NCBI GenBank assembly: GCA_020636405.1
Contig: JACJXW010000004.1
Span: 1,488,001 to 1,552,000, forward strand
Length of the DNA: 64,000 bases
Reading direction: 5' to 3'
Source: Lewinellaceae bacterium
Lineage (GTDB): Bacteria; Bacteroidota; Bacteroidia; Chitinophagales; Saprospiraceae
Positions 1-7,797 of the stretch are shown piece after piece. The notes beneath the pieces were generated by a model. The model ran no database searches. It was given only the letters and a program-made list of their open reading frames with translations, and was not told where the DNA came from. A program made the position numbers and the translations under genes. Each line of letters begins with the position of its first letter. Positions within the stretch are counted from its first letter, which is position 1.

Positions 1-87
1 TGGCCATTGCCGGTACAGGAGATCTCGTTGAAAGACCAGGGATACCCGTATTTGGAAAGCCATTTTTCAGGAGTGCTATTGTCTTGA
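1..87 (+). CDS. C-terminal end of dTDP-4-dehydrorhamnose 3,5-epimerase-like protein (partial)
   Basis: The window opens inside a reading frame that runs to a TGA at 85-87. The 28 visible residues include a WPLP stretch followed by ISLKD and a Pro-Tyr-Leu, resembling the WP(L/V)P...S.KD...P tail of RfbC/RmlC-type dTDP-sugar 3,5-epimerases. That is pattern recognition on a short tail only. The stop overlaps the first possible start codon of the next gene as TTGA, and the next genes are sugar-nucleotide enzymes, so a deoxysugar epimerase fits the context. The catalytic part lies outside the window and cannot be checked. Confidence 0.5.
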   Translation, partial: WPLPVQEISLKDQGYPYLESHFSGVLLS

Positions 88-1427
88 TCTCTAAAATAGA
101 TTTTTCCATGTCTGGAAATCTTCGCCCCCAACCGTCAGCCACCCATTCCGGAGGCCGGTGCCGTTTTTGCTCGGCTCCACTGCAGCACAGTGTAGTTGAC
201 CTCGGTATGTCGCCCCTGTGCCAGAAGCACGTAAGGCCTGAGGATGTAAATAAACCCGAACCGTTCTTTCCGCTTCATGTATATCTGTGTGATCAATGCT
301 GGCTGATGCAGTTGGAAGAGTTTGCCAGCCCCGAAGAGATCTTTGCCGAAGACTACGCCTACTTTTCTTCTTATTCCGACAGCTGGCTGCGGCACGCCCA
401 ACGGTACACCAGCCTGATGGTGGAACGTTTTGGCCTGGGGCCGGAAAACCTCGTCGTAGAGATCGCCAGCAATGACGGTTACCTGCTGCAATACTTTGTG
501 GAAAAGCATATTCCGGTATTGGGGGTAGAGCCGGCAGGCAATGTGGCCCGGGCTGCCCGGGAAAAGGGCGTACGCACGGAAGAGCAATTTTTCGGCAGAG
601 CGTCGGCCCACCGGATTGCCGCCCGCTACGGGAAGGCCAGCCTGCTTTTGGGGAACAACGTCCTGGCCCACGTTCCCGACATCAATGATTTTGTGGCGGG
701 CATGAAGGCCCTGCTTGACGAGGGGGGCGTCATCACCATGGAGTTCCCGCACCTGCAACGGCTGATCGAAGGAAACCAGTTTGACACTATTTATCACGAA
801 CATTACTCCTATTTATCATTTGTGGCCGTCCACCGCATCTTTGCGCACCACGGCCTGACTTTGTTCGATGTGGAGGAGTTGCCTACCCACGGTGGCTCTC
901 TGCGCATATACGGCCGCCATACCGAAGATGAAGGGAAGCCGGTGAAGGGCAGCGTAAGCGCTCTGCTGGAGCGGGAGCGCTTCCTGGGCATGGAGCGCCT
1001 GGACTATTATGCCGGGTTTGAAGAACAGGTCAAGGCGGCCAAGCGCGAACTGCTGGATTTCCTGATCGGCGTAAAGCGCCAGGGGAAAACCGTAGTGGGA
1101 TACGGGGCTCCAGGAAAGGGCAATACGCTGCTCAACTATTGCGGCATCCGGACAGATTTTCTGGACTTTACCGTCGACCGGAACCCGCACAAGCAGGGCA
1201 ATTTCCTGCCAGGGACGCGCATTCCCATCTACCATCCGGATGCGATCAGCGCCGCCCGGCCCGACTTTGTGCTCATCCTGCCCTGGAATCTACAGAAAGA
1301 GATCGGCCGTCAGCTGGCCTATATCGGAGAATGGGGCGGCAGGTTGGTGGTGCCCATCCCGCGGGTGCAGATCCTGGAGCATCCGGAACAGATAGAAGTT
1401 GTTCATACTGCAAATCCAAGCTCATGA
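84..1427 (+). CDS. Sugar C-methyltransferase (zinc-binding, SAM-dependent; NovU/TylC3-like)
   Basis: Predicted to transfer a methyl group from S-adenosylmethionine to a carbon of a nucleotide-linked 4-keto sugar, making a branched deoxysugar for a surface polysaccharide or glycoprotein. The 447-residue protein has the three-part layout of this family: an N-terminal zinc knuckle (Cys26, Cys29, Cys69, Cys72), a Rossmann SAM domain with motif I VVEIASNDGYLL near residues 125-136, and a C-terminal domain with the VVGYGAPGKGNTLLNY stretch. The TTG start at 84 overlaps the preceding stop (TTGA) and has AGGAG ten bases upstream; an ATG at 108 is the alternative and would remove only eight residues. 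The next gene overlaps by ATGA, so the genes are probably translationally coupled. Exact sugar substrate is unknown. Confidence 0.85.
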   Translation: MISKIDFSMSGNLRPQPSATHSGGRCRFCSAPLQHSVVDLGMSPLCQKHVRPEDVNKPEPFFPLHVYLCDQCWLMQLEEFASPEEIFAEDYAYFSSYSDSWLRHAQRYTSLMVERFGLGPENLVVEIASNDGYLLQYFVEKHIPVLGVEPAGNVARAAREKGVRTEEQFFGRASAHRIAARYGKASLLLGNNVLAHVPDINDFVAGMKALLDEGGVITMEFPHLQRLIEGNQFDTIYHEHYSYLSFVAVHRIFAHHGLTLFDVEELPTHGGSLRIYGRHTEDEGKPVKGSVSALLERERFLGMERLDYYAGFEEQVKAAKRELLDFLIGVKRQGKTVVGYGAPGKGNTLLNYCGIRTDFLDFTVDRNPHKQGNFLPGTRIPIYHPDAISAARPDFVLILPWNLQKEIGRQLAYIGEWGGRLVVPIPRVQILEHPEQIEVVHTANPSS

Positions 1428-2263
1428 AAGTCGTACTATTCTGCGGCGGCCAGGGCACCCGGATCAGAGATTATTCGGAGGCCATTCCCAAGCCGATGGT
1501 GCACATCGGGTACCGCCCGATCCTGTGGAACATCATGAAATACTACGCTCATTTCGGGCACAAGGATTTCATTCTGGCGCTGGGGTATAAAGCGGATAAG
1601 ATCAAGGACTACTTTGTCAATTACGACGAAACGATCTCCAATGATTTTGTGTATTCCCGCGGAGGCAAGGCCATCGAGCTGTTGAGCTCAGATATTGAGG
1701 ACTGGCGGATCACTTTTGTCGACACCGGTATGCACTCCAACATCGGAATGCGCCTGATGCGGGTGCGGGAGCATCTGAAAGGGGAGGAAGTATTTCTGGC
1801 CAATTATGCCGATGGCCTGTCCGACCTGCAACTGCCGGACATGATCGGGCACTTTTTGGCCCAGCCGAATAAGGTAGGCAGCTTTATGACCTACCAGCCG
1901 ACATCCAGTTTCCACATCGTGCGCATGCAGGAAAACGGAGAGGTGACAGATATTGCACCCATCGCGCAATCGAACCTTTGGATCAATACGGGATACTTCA
2001 TTTTCCGGCAGGAGATCTTCGATTATATAAATTACGGAGAGGAACTGGTAGTGGAGCCTTTCCAGCGATTGATCCGGGATCAGCGATTGGCCACTTATCG
2101 GCACAAGGGGTTCTGGCAGGCCATGGATACCTTTAAGGACAAGATGCTGCTGGATGACATGCAGGCAGCGGGGGATACCCCATGGGAAGTGTGGAATACT
2201 GTTACCGAACCATTAAGCAAACCTTTTTATGACCCCCTTACAGTTCAAAACGGCCGGCGGTGA
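1424..2263 (+). CDS. Sugar-1-phosphate nucleotidyltransferase (glucose-1-phosphate cytidylyltransferase-like)
   Basis: 279 residues. The N-terminus has the nucleotidyltransferase signature CGGQGTRIRDYSEAIPKPM followed by HIGYRPILWNIMKYYAHFGH, closely resembling RfbF-type glucose-1-phosphate cytidylyltransferases, which make CDP-glucose, the precursor of CDP-dideoxyhexoses and some C-methylated sugars. The start ATG at 1424 overlaps the stop of the methyltransferase (ATGA). An in-frame extension upstream to 1139 exists but lies inside the methyltransferase gene and is not credible. Context (epimerase-like tail, C-methyltransferase, deacetylase) supports a deoxysugar pathway. Whether it uses CTP, dTTP or another nucleotide cannot be told from the sequence. 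Confidence 0.85.
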   Translation: MKVVLFCGGQGTRIRDYSEAIPKPMVHIGYRPILWNIMKYYAHFGHKDFILALGYKADKIKDYFVNYDETISNDFVYSRGGKAIELLSSDIEDWRITFVDTGMHSNIGMRLMRVREHLKGEEVFLANYADGLSDLQLPDMIGHFLAQPNKVGSFMTYQPTSSFHIVRMQENGEVTDIAPIAQSNLWINTGYFIFRQEIFDYINYGEELVVEPFQRLIRDQRLATYRHKGFWQAMDTFKDKMLLDDMQAAGDTPWEVWNTVTEPLSKPFYDPLTVQNGRR

Positions 2264-2882
2264 GGGCCTGGATATTTTATGCCTGGGCGCCCATTGCGAT
2301 GATATAGAGATCGGCTGTGGCGGCACGCTGCTGAAGCTGATCGCCGAGTACCCGGTTCGCCATCTGAAATGGGTGGTTTTTGCTTCCAATGCCGAAAGGA
2401 AACCGGAAGCACTAGGCAGCGCCGAGGCTTTTCTGGAAGGAGTGGCGCAACCGGAAATCCGGATACTGGATTACCGGGATGCCTTCCTGCCCTCCTTTGC
2501 CGCAGAGATCAAAGAGCATTTTGAGTCTATCAAATCATCGTTCAACCCCAACCTGGTGTTTACGCATTACCGCGAGGACCGGCACCAGGACCACCGGTTG
2601 TTGTCGGGACTGGCCTGGAATACTTTCCGGAGCCACCTGATCCTGGAGTACGAGATACCAAAGTACGATGGGGATCTGGGTACTCCCAATTGCTTCTTCC
2701 ACCTGACGGAAGAACAGGCCAACCGCAAGGTGGAGCTGTTGTTGAACCATTTTACCAGCCAAAAAGAAAAACATTGGTTTGACAGAGAAACATTCCTGGC
2801 GCTCCTCCGTATCAGGGGTATGGAATCTGCGAGCCCTACCCGTTATGCGGAAGCCTTCCATCTGAGAAAGATGGTGCTCTGA
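2229..2882 (+). CDS. PIG-L/LmbE family deacetylase
   Basis: 217 residues with the fold signature of zinc-dependent N-acetylglucosaminyl deacetylases: ILCLGAHCDDIEIGCGG near residues 16-32, where the usual HPDDE is HCDDIE, and a later HxxxDRHQDH cluster (around residues 113-121) that normally completes the zinc site. Its role is probably removal of an acetyl group from an amino sugar in the same surface-glycan pathway. The only ATG giving the full zinc motif lies 35 bases inside the preceding gene, so the two genes overlap in different frames. Family members also include MshB and BshB2; the neighbourhood favours glycan rather than thiol synthesis. Confidence 0.8.
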   Translation: MTPLQFKTAGGEGLDILCLGAHCDDIEIGCGGTLLKLIAEYPVRHLKWVVFASNAERKPEALGSAEAFLEGVAQPEIRILDYRDAFLPSFAAEIKEHFESIKSSFNPNLVFTHYREDRHQDHRLLSGLAWNTFRSHLILEYEIPKYDGDLGTPNCFFHLTEEQANRKVELLLNHFTSQKEKHWFDRETFLALLRIRGMESASPTRYAEAFHLRKMVL

Positions 2883-3037
2883 TCATTATTTGCACGAGAG
2901 GAATGTGAAAATTCCTGAAATGCCCCGGCTTTTCAGCAGGCCTTCTATTGCCAAAATAACAAATGACTAATTATCGGATATTATTATAAACCCAATAAAC
3001 GGTAGGATGCTACCAATTTTTTTAAATCCTAAATGCT

Positions 3038-3718
3038 ATGGATCAAAATCAGACCTTTGAACAGTTTCTTGCTAACCAGGTTCCGGAGATCTCTCCCTGG
3101 AATTTCCTGATCAACCTGGTGCTTACCGCCTTGCTGGCTCACCTGCTAGGACGGATCTATTCCCGTTTTGGAACGTCTCTTTCCAATAAGAAGATGTTCG
3201 CCGCCAACTTCGAACTCATTGCCATTACGACTATGATCATCATTACGATCGTGAAGTCCTCTCTGGCACTGTCTCTCGGTTTGGTGGGTGCTTTGTCTAT
3301 CGTCCGTTTCCGCGCTGCCATCAAGGAGCCGCAGGAACTGGCGTACATCTTCCTCACTATTGCACTGGGCCTGGGCTTTGGCGCCGACCAGCGGGTTGTG
3401 ACCATCATTGGTTTCTTCTTCGTAGTGGCCGTCATCTGGGGCAAGTACTACATCAAGCCTTCTGATGGACAGCGGAGCCTCAACTTTACCATTATGGCCG
3501 AGAATGCTGGCCTTTCTCTGGACCGCATAATCGAGACCATTATGCCGCACTGCAAGGAGCTGGAGATGAAGCGCCTCGATGAGAACAAGAATTACATGGA
3601 AGCTGCCTTTGTTGCGGAGTTCAACAACTTCGGAGACCTGAATAAGGCTCGCGCGGCCCTTCATGGCCTTGACGACTCTATTCAGATCAGCTTCCTGGAT
3701 CAGAACGGGATCATCTGA
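3038..3718 (+). CDS. DUF4956 membrane protein
   Basis: 226 residues. Four hydrophobic segments lie in the first 140 residues (around 24-42, 60-80, 84-97 and 108-136), followed by a soluble C-terminal half. The segment GALSIVRFRAAIKEPQELAYIF between the membrane helices is typical of DUF4956 proteins. These are commonly encoded beside VTC-domain proteins, exactly as here, and the pair is thought to act at the membrane on polyphosphate or another phosphorylated substrate; the biochemical role of the DUF4956 part is not established. A 155-base spacer separates it from the sugar genes, so it likely starts its own transcript. Confidence 0.85.
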   Translation: MDQNQTFEQFLANQVPEISPWNFLINLVLTALLAHLLGRIYSRFGTSLSNKKMFAANFELIAITTMIIITIVKSSLALSLGLVGALSIVRFRAAIKEPQELAYIFLTIALGLGFGADQRVVTIIGFFFVVAVIWGKYYIKPSDGQRSLNFTIMAENAGLSLDRIIETIMPHCKELEMKRLDENKNYMEAAFVAEFNNFGDLNKARAALHGLDDSIQISFLDQNGII

Positions 3719-3833
3719 CCCTGAATTCCTACCTGGTTGAGAAAACACACCTTCTTGTAATCATTACAGAGAGTTCGCCCCCCCGCCAGGAGACAATGTC
3801 AATGAACTATCGATTAGTCAAAGAAACATCATT

Positions 3834-4631
3834 ATGGTACAGAACAAGGAAAAAGCAGCAACCGAGATTGCAGAAGCTATGACCAACGGAGCGGCCGAGC
3901 CGAAAGCAGCTAAAGCTCCTAATAAGCAGGAAACGAAGGCTTCTGATTTCAGAAAGGAGCGCAAGTTCGTCATTGAAGGATTTGACATTGCTCAGGTTGA
4001 AGCGGTAGTAAAGTCTCATCCTGCTCTGTTTACTTCTCCATTCCCTCCCCGGCACATCAACAACATTTATTTCGATACCCGGGAGTTTCGCAACTACCGG
4101 GATAATGTGGCAGGGTCGACCAACCGGGAGAAGTTCAGAATACGGTGGTACGGCGAACAATACGGCCAACTCAAAAAGCCGGTGCTGGAAATAAAGATCA
4201 AGCGGGGCCTGGCGGGTACCAAAAAGTACGCGCCGCTCAAGCCCATTGCCCTGAAGCGTGGGTTTTCCATCGATGACATCCGCACCTGGCTGGAAGAGTC
4301 GAACCTCAGCCCGGAATATCAGGAAGCGATCAAGTATTTGATCCCGACCCTGCACAACCGGTATCGCCGCAAGTACTTCCTTTCGGCGGATAAAAGGTTC
4401 CGCGTCACCCTCGACGACCAGCTGAGTTACGTCAATGTCCCAAAGCTGCCGGGCTTTTTTATCCGGCAGGAGTCGGAACCAGGAAAAGTGGTTATGGAAC
4501 TCAAGTACGACACCGTAGACGATGCGGATGCCAGCTGGCTCACCGACCACTTCCCCTTCCGGCTCAGCAAGAATTCCAAGTATGCCATTGGCGTGAAAAA
4601 ACTGGATACCTGGAATCAGCACGAATGGTAG
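3834..4631 (+). CDS. VTC-domain (polyphosphate polymerase-like) protein
   Basis: 265 residues with an Ala/Lys-rich leader of about 35 residues followed by a CYTH/VTC-type tunnel domain: FRKERKFVIEG at the start, the NNIYFDT strand, REKFRIRWYG, the basic LEIKIKRG strand and VVMELKYD near the end. These alternating charged strands form the phosphate-binding tunnel in eukaryotic Vtc4, which makes polyphosphate from ATP. It sits 115 bases after the DUF4956 gene in the same orientation, a standard pairing. The basic and acidic tunnel residues appear intact, so catalysis is plausible but unproven for bacterial members. Confidence 0.85.
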   Translation: MVQNKEKAATEIAEAMTNGAAEPKAAKAPNKQETKASDFRKERKFVIEGFDIAQVEAVVKSHPALFTSPFPPRHINNIYFDTREFRNYRDNVAGSTNREKFRIRWYGEQYGQLKKPVLEIKIKRGLAGTKKYAPLKPIALKRGFSIDDIRTWLEESNLSPEYQEAIKYLIPTLHNRYRRKYFLSADKRFRVTLDDQLSYVNVPKLPGFFIRQESEPGKVVMELKYDTVDDADASWLTDHFPFRLSKNSKYAIGVKKLDTWNQHEW

Positions 4632-4714
4632 ATGGTGGCATCCTGCCCTCCTCCGCTTTTCCGGATTAGGTAATGGAGCGCTAAGGCTTTAGGGTTTTAT
4701 GGCTATATTGCCGT

Positions 4715-6055
4715 ATGGCTTTCAGCATGGGCCAGGCGCATCCGTTTACTCCAAACCGAAAAGAACAAATGGACGGCAGTGAACCTGTTGGAAATAAAAT
4801 GTATGCCCTGGCGGAACGCCTCTTTCCCATATGCAGAAGCATAACAGGAGAAGGTGTTCGCCAGAGCTTACAAGTACTTAAAGCTTACATCCCGCTGGAT
4901 ATCCATGAGGTCCCTTCGGGCACTGCCGTTTTCGACTGGGCCGTGCCCAGGGAGTGGAACATCAGGGAAGCCTGGGTTCGAGGCCCGGCGGGTGACAAGA
5001 TCATCGACTTCCGGCAGCACAATCTTCACGTGCTCAACTACAGCGTGCCGATACACCGGCGTATCGGGCTCTCAGAACTGAAGGCCCACCTGTTCACCCT
5101 GCCTGAACAGCCGGAACTGATACCTTACCGTACTTCCTATTACCAGGAAAACTGGGGGTTCTGCCTGCCGCATCGGCAATACGAGGCCCTTCCCGAGGGA
5201 GAGTACGAAGTCTATATCGATTCCAGCCTGGAAGACGGGCACCTCACTTTTGGAGAATATTTTCTGCCCGGTGCGACAGAGGAAGAGGTTTTGTTCTCTG
5301 CCCATATCTGCCACCCTTCGCTTGCCAATGACAACCTTTCGGGAGTCAGCCTGCTTACCTTCCTGGCTCGGGAATTGCAGCAAACAGACAGGCGTTTTTC
5401 CTATCGGTTCTTATTTATCCCCGGCACTATTGGTTCCATTACCTGGCTGGCCCTCAATGAGGAGAAAACCCGCAACATCAGCCACGGACTGGTAGCTTCT
5501 CTGCTGGGCGATCCGGGGGGCTTTACCTATAAGCGAAGCCGCCGGGGCAACGCCGTTATCGACCGCGCTGTGGAGCATGTTCTCCGGCACAGTGGCCACC
5601 CCTATCGGGTGATGGATTTTATACCCTATGGTTACGATGAACGGCAGTTCTGCTCCCCCGGCTTCAATCTTCCCGTCGGCAATCTTACCCGGTCCTCCTT
5701 CGGTTCTTTTCCCGAATACCATACCTCGGCGGATAACCTGGATTTCGTCCGGCCCCAGCACCTGGAAACCTCATTTGAAGTTTACCGGAAGGTAGTGGAG
5801 GTATTGGAGGGAAATTTCAGCTTTCGGAACCTGAATCCCAAGTGCGAACCCCAATTGGGCAAGCGTGGCTTATACGATGCTATAGGTGGGCACAGTGACG
5901 GAAAAGCTATGCAAATGGCTTTACTTTGGGTGCTCAACCTGTCGGACGGGGAACACAGCTTGCTGGATATTGCGGAGCGGGCCGGCTGCCCCTTCGCCCT
6001 GGTACAACAGGCAAGCCGTGCGCTTGCCGGCGCCGGGCTACTGGCGCCCATTTAA
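4715..6055 (+). CDS. DUF4910 (M28-like) aminopeptidase-domain protein
   Basis: 446 residues. The central motif SAHICHPSLANDNLSG (around 195-210) carries the His/Asp zinc ligands expected of the M28-like DUF4910 fold, and the region around PREWNIREAWV near residue 80 is typical of the DUF2172 part that begins these proteins. A winged-helix-like tail (LLDIAERAGCPFALVQQASRAL, described here by position 415-440) follows. Such genes are usually embedded in polysaccharide or glycan-modification loci, which fits the upstream sugar genes, but the true substrate is unknown and several members may not be peptidases. The start could also be Met19 (4769) or Met29 (4799), since conservation begins at MYALAERLFP. 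Confidence 0.75.
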   Translation: MAFSMGQAHPFTPNRKEQMDGSEPVGNKMYALAERLFPICRSITGEGVRQSLQVLKAYIPLDIHEVPSGTAVFDWAVPREWNIREAWVRGPAGDKIIDFRQHNLHVLNYSVPIHRRIGLSELKAHLFTLPEQPELIPYRTSYYQENWGFCLPHRQYEALPEGEYEVYIDSSLEDGHLTFGEYFLPGATEEEVLFSAHICHPSLANDNLSGVSLLTFLARELQQTDRRFSYRFLFIPGTIGSITWLALNEEKTRNISHGLVASLLGDPGGFTYKRSRRGNAVIDRAVEHVLRHSGHPYRVMDFIPYGYDERQFCSPGFNLPVGNLTRSSFGSFPEYHTSADNLDFVRPQHLETSFEVYRKVVEVLEGNFSFRNLNPKCEPQLGKRGLYDAIGGHSDGKAMQMALLWVLNLSDGEHSLLDIAERAGCPFALVQQASRALAGAGLLAPI

Positions 6056-6078
6056 AGTGAAAAATATATTGCTCTGTT

Positions 6079-6990
6079 ATGAACACCATATACTACGACT
6101 CGCCCGCGCCTGATGATCAGCGCAGGGAAGCCCTCTACGAGGGACAGCTCTTCGTTTATACTCCGACTGCTGCTACTCTTGCTTTTATCGGGTTCGCCCG
6201 CCAGCTCATCGAAGAGGCCTTTGCCGGACTGGACCCCCTCACTGCCCAGTACCATATGCCCGTGGAGGCGTATGCCGCAGTACTCGCCCGGCTAAAGCCG
6301 GCATTTATCCACCATCCCCGTTCCAAGGAATTCCTAAAGGCCATCCTGACAGAGCGCGGCTGTGATCCGGAACAGACCTATTTCGACGTTCCGCGCATGC
6401 GCTCATCGACCAGCGACGGGTACCTCACTTCCGGGATCGCCTATGCCTTCCATCCGCACCGCGATACCTGGTATTCGGCGCCTATGTGCCAGATCAACTG
6501 GTGGCTGCCCATTTATGAGGTGGAATCCGGAAATGTGATGGCCTTCCATCCGCATTATTTCAACCGTGCAGTGCGCAACAGCTCCCGTGATTACAACTAC
6601 CAGCAGTGGTCAGCTACCAGCAGGAAGGAAGCGGCCCGGCACATCAAAAAAGACACCCGCCAACAACCAAAACCGGAGGAACCGCTGGAGCTCGACCCTC
6701 AGGTCAGGGTCGTAACCCCACCCGGCGGCTTGCTGGTATTCTCCGCCGCGCACCTGCATTCCTCCGTCCCCAACCATACGGGCAAGACCAGGTTCAGCAT
6801 CGATTTCAGAACGGTGCACCGGGGCGATATACAAAGCCTGAAAGGGGCCAGAAATGTGGATTCGGAATGTACCGGCACCACGATGGGAGATTATCGGCAG
6901 GTTTCTGCTTTGGAACAGCTGCCGGAGGAGGTTACCAATCTCTACCTGGATGGCCATCCGCAGAAGCCGGAGGCTGGAAGGGTGGGGTAG
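6079..6990 (+). CDS. 2-oxoglutarate/Fe(II) dioxygenase-like protein (PhyH-like)
   Basis: 303 residues. An iron-binding pattern is visible: H127-R-D129 in FHPHRDTW, a distal His227 in HLHSSVPNHTGKTRFSIDFR and Arg238, the usual 2-oxoglutarate partner. The spacing and the preceding GGLLVFSAAH strand suit a double-stranded beta-helix hydroxylase of the phytanoyl-CoA dioxygenase superfamily. The gene starts 23 bases after the DUF4910 gene and on the same strand, so the two are likely co-transcribed; a role in modifying a glycan or its carrier is an inference from context. Substrate unknown. Confidence 0.65.
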   Translation: MNTIYYDSPAPDDQRREALYEGQLFVYTPTAATLAFIGFARQLIEEAFAGLDPLTAQYHMPVEAYAAVLARLKPAFIHHPRSKEFLKAILTERGCDPEQTYFDVPRMRSSTSDGYLTSGIAYAFHPHRDTWYSAPMCQINWWLPIYEVESGNVMAFHPHYFNRAVRNSSRDYNYQQWSATSRKEAARHIKKDTRQQPKPEEPLELDPQVRVVTPPGGLLVFSAAHLHSSVPNHTGKTRFSIDFRTVHRGDIQSLKGARNVDSECTGTTMGDYRQVSALEQLPEEVTNLYLDGHPQKPEAGRVG

Positions 6991-7797
6991 GGGACGTTGG
7001 GGCGTTTGGACGTTTGGATGTGTCATGCGAATCAGGGGCTAAATAGCAGCCGATGGAGGCAGGGATCGAGGGTGCAGCATGTGAGGTGAAAACGGCAACC
7101 CTTTTTTTACTGCTTCAGCAGGCCGCCTTTCTGATTTATGATGTTTGATTTGTGATGTTCGGTTTTCGATGTAGGGCGAGCGGAAGGGCTGCTCCCAAGG
7201 AGCCCCATCAAAAATCGCACATCGCACGTCAAAAATCGCACATTTCTCCGTACCAAAAGTATCGTATAATCTGTCTGATATTTTGCACTCCCGGCCCTTT
7301 CAGGGCTCTTTAGCTCCTGATTCGCATGTGTCGTCCTAAAATAGGTTTATACCCAAAGGGTAAGTACTGTGTAATTTAACTTCTTTTATACCCCCTCGCA
7401 ACCCTCTGACTCCCTAAAGGGAGGACCCCCTCCCGCGAATCCCAATGATGGTTGTATTGCGGGTGGCTGCTACTCCTTCAGGAGGCTGGGAGGCGGCGCG
7501 GGCAGTTTCAATTTATTTAGAGTGTGTTCAAAATTCCATCAATCGGCTGCAAGTGGCAAATTTTATACTGCACTTCGTTAAAAAGCCTCGGCGTACCTTC
7601 CAGGTATGCCTATGTTTTTTGCCTCGTTCAGCACAAAATTTGCTCACTTTCGCTCAATCATGGAAATTTGAACACACTCTTAAATTGCAAAGCAGTAAGT
7701 ACGTGGACACAAATAGTGAAACGGACAACCATCTACCCTCAAAAAAATCGAGGTTTGGGGGCGATAGCCTCCAGGGTACATCCCAAATTCCCATTCA
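6991..7797. other. 807-bp gene-free spacer with degenerate repeats
   Basis: No convincing gene is visible. The first part (about 7129-7245) contains low-complexity repeats of the type 'tgatgtttgatttgtgatg' and its near inverted counterpart 'atcgcacatcgcacgtc', which look like intergenic filler. The second part contains the palindromic element at 7517-7684. It separates the plus-strand glycan genes from the minus-strand beta-helix gene, whose stop lies at 7798. Confidence 0.7.
7517..7684. repeat. MITE-like palindromic element with terminal inverted repeats
   Basis: The left end (7517-7539, TTAGAGTGTGTTCAAAATTC...) is matched by a near-perfect inverted copy at the right end (7660-7684, ending GAACACACTCTTAA). 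Inside, GCAAATTTT (from 7557) pairs with AAAATTTGC (to 7643), and GGCGTACC (7590-7597) pairs with GGTATGCC (7603-7610), so most of the 168 bp can fold into one long hairpin centred near 7600. There is no coding capacity. It resembles a non-autonomous transposable element or REP-type hairpin; no clear target duplication was identified. Confidence 0.7.
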
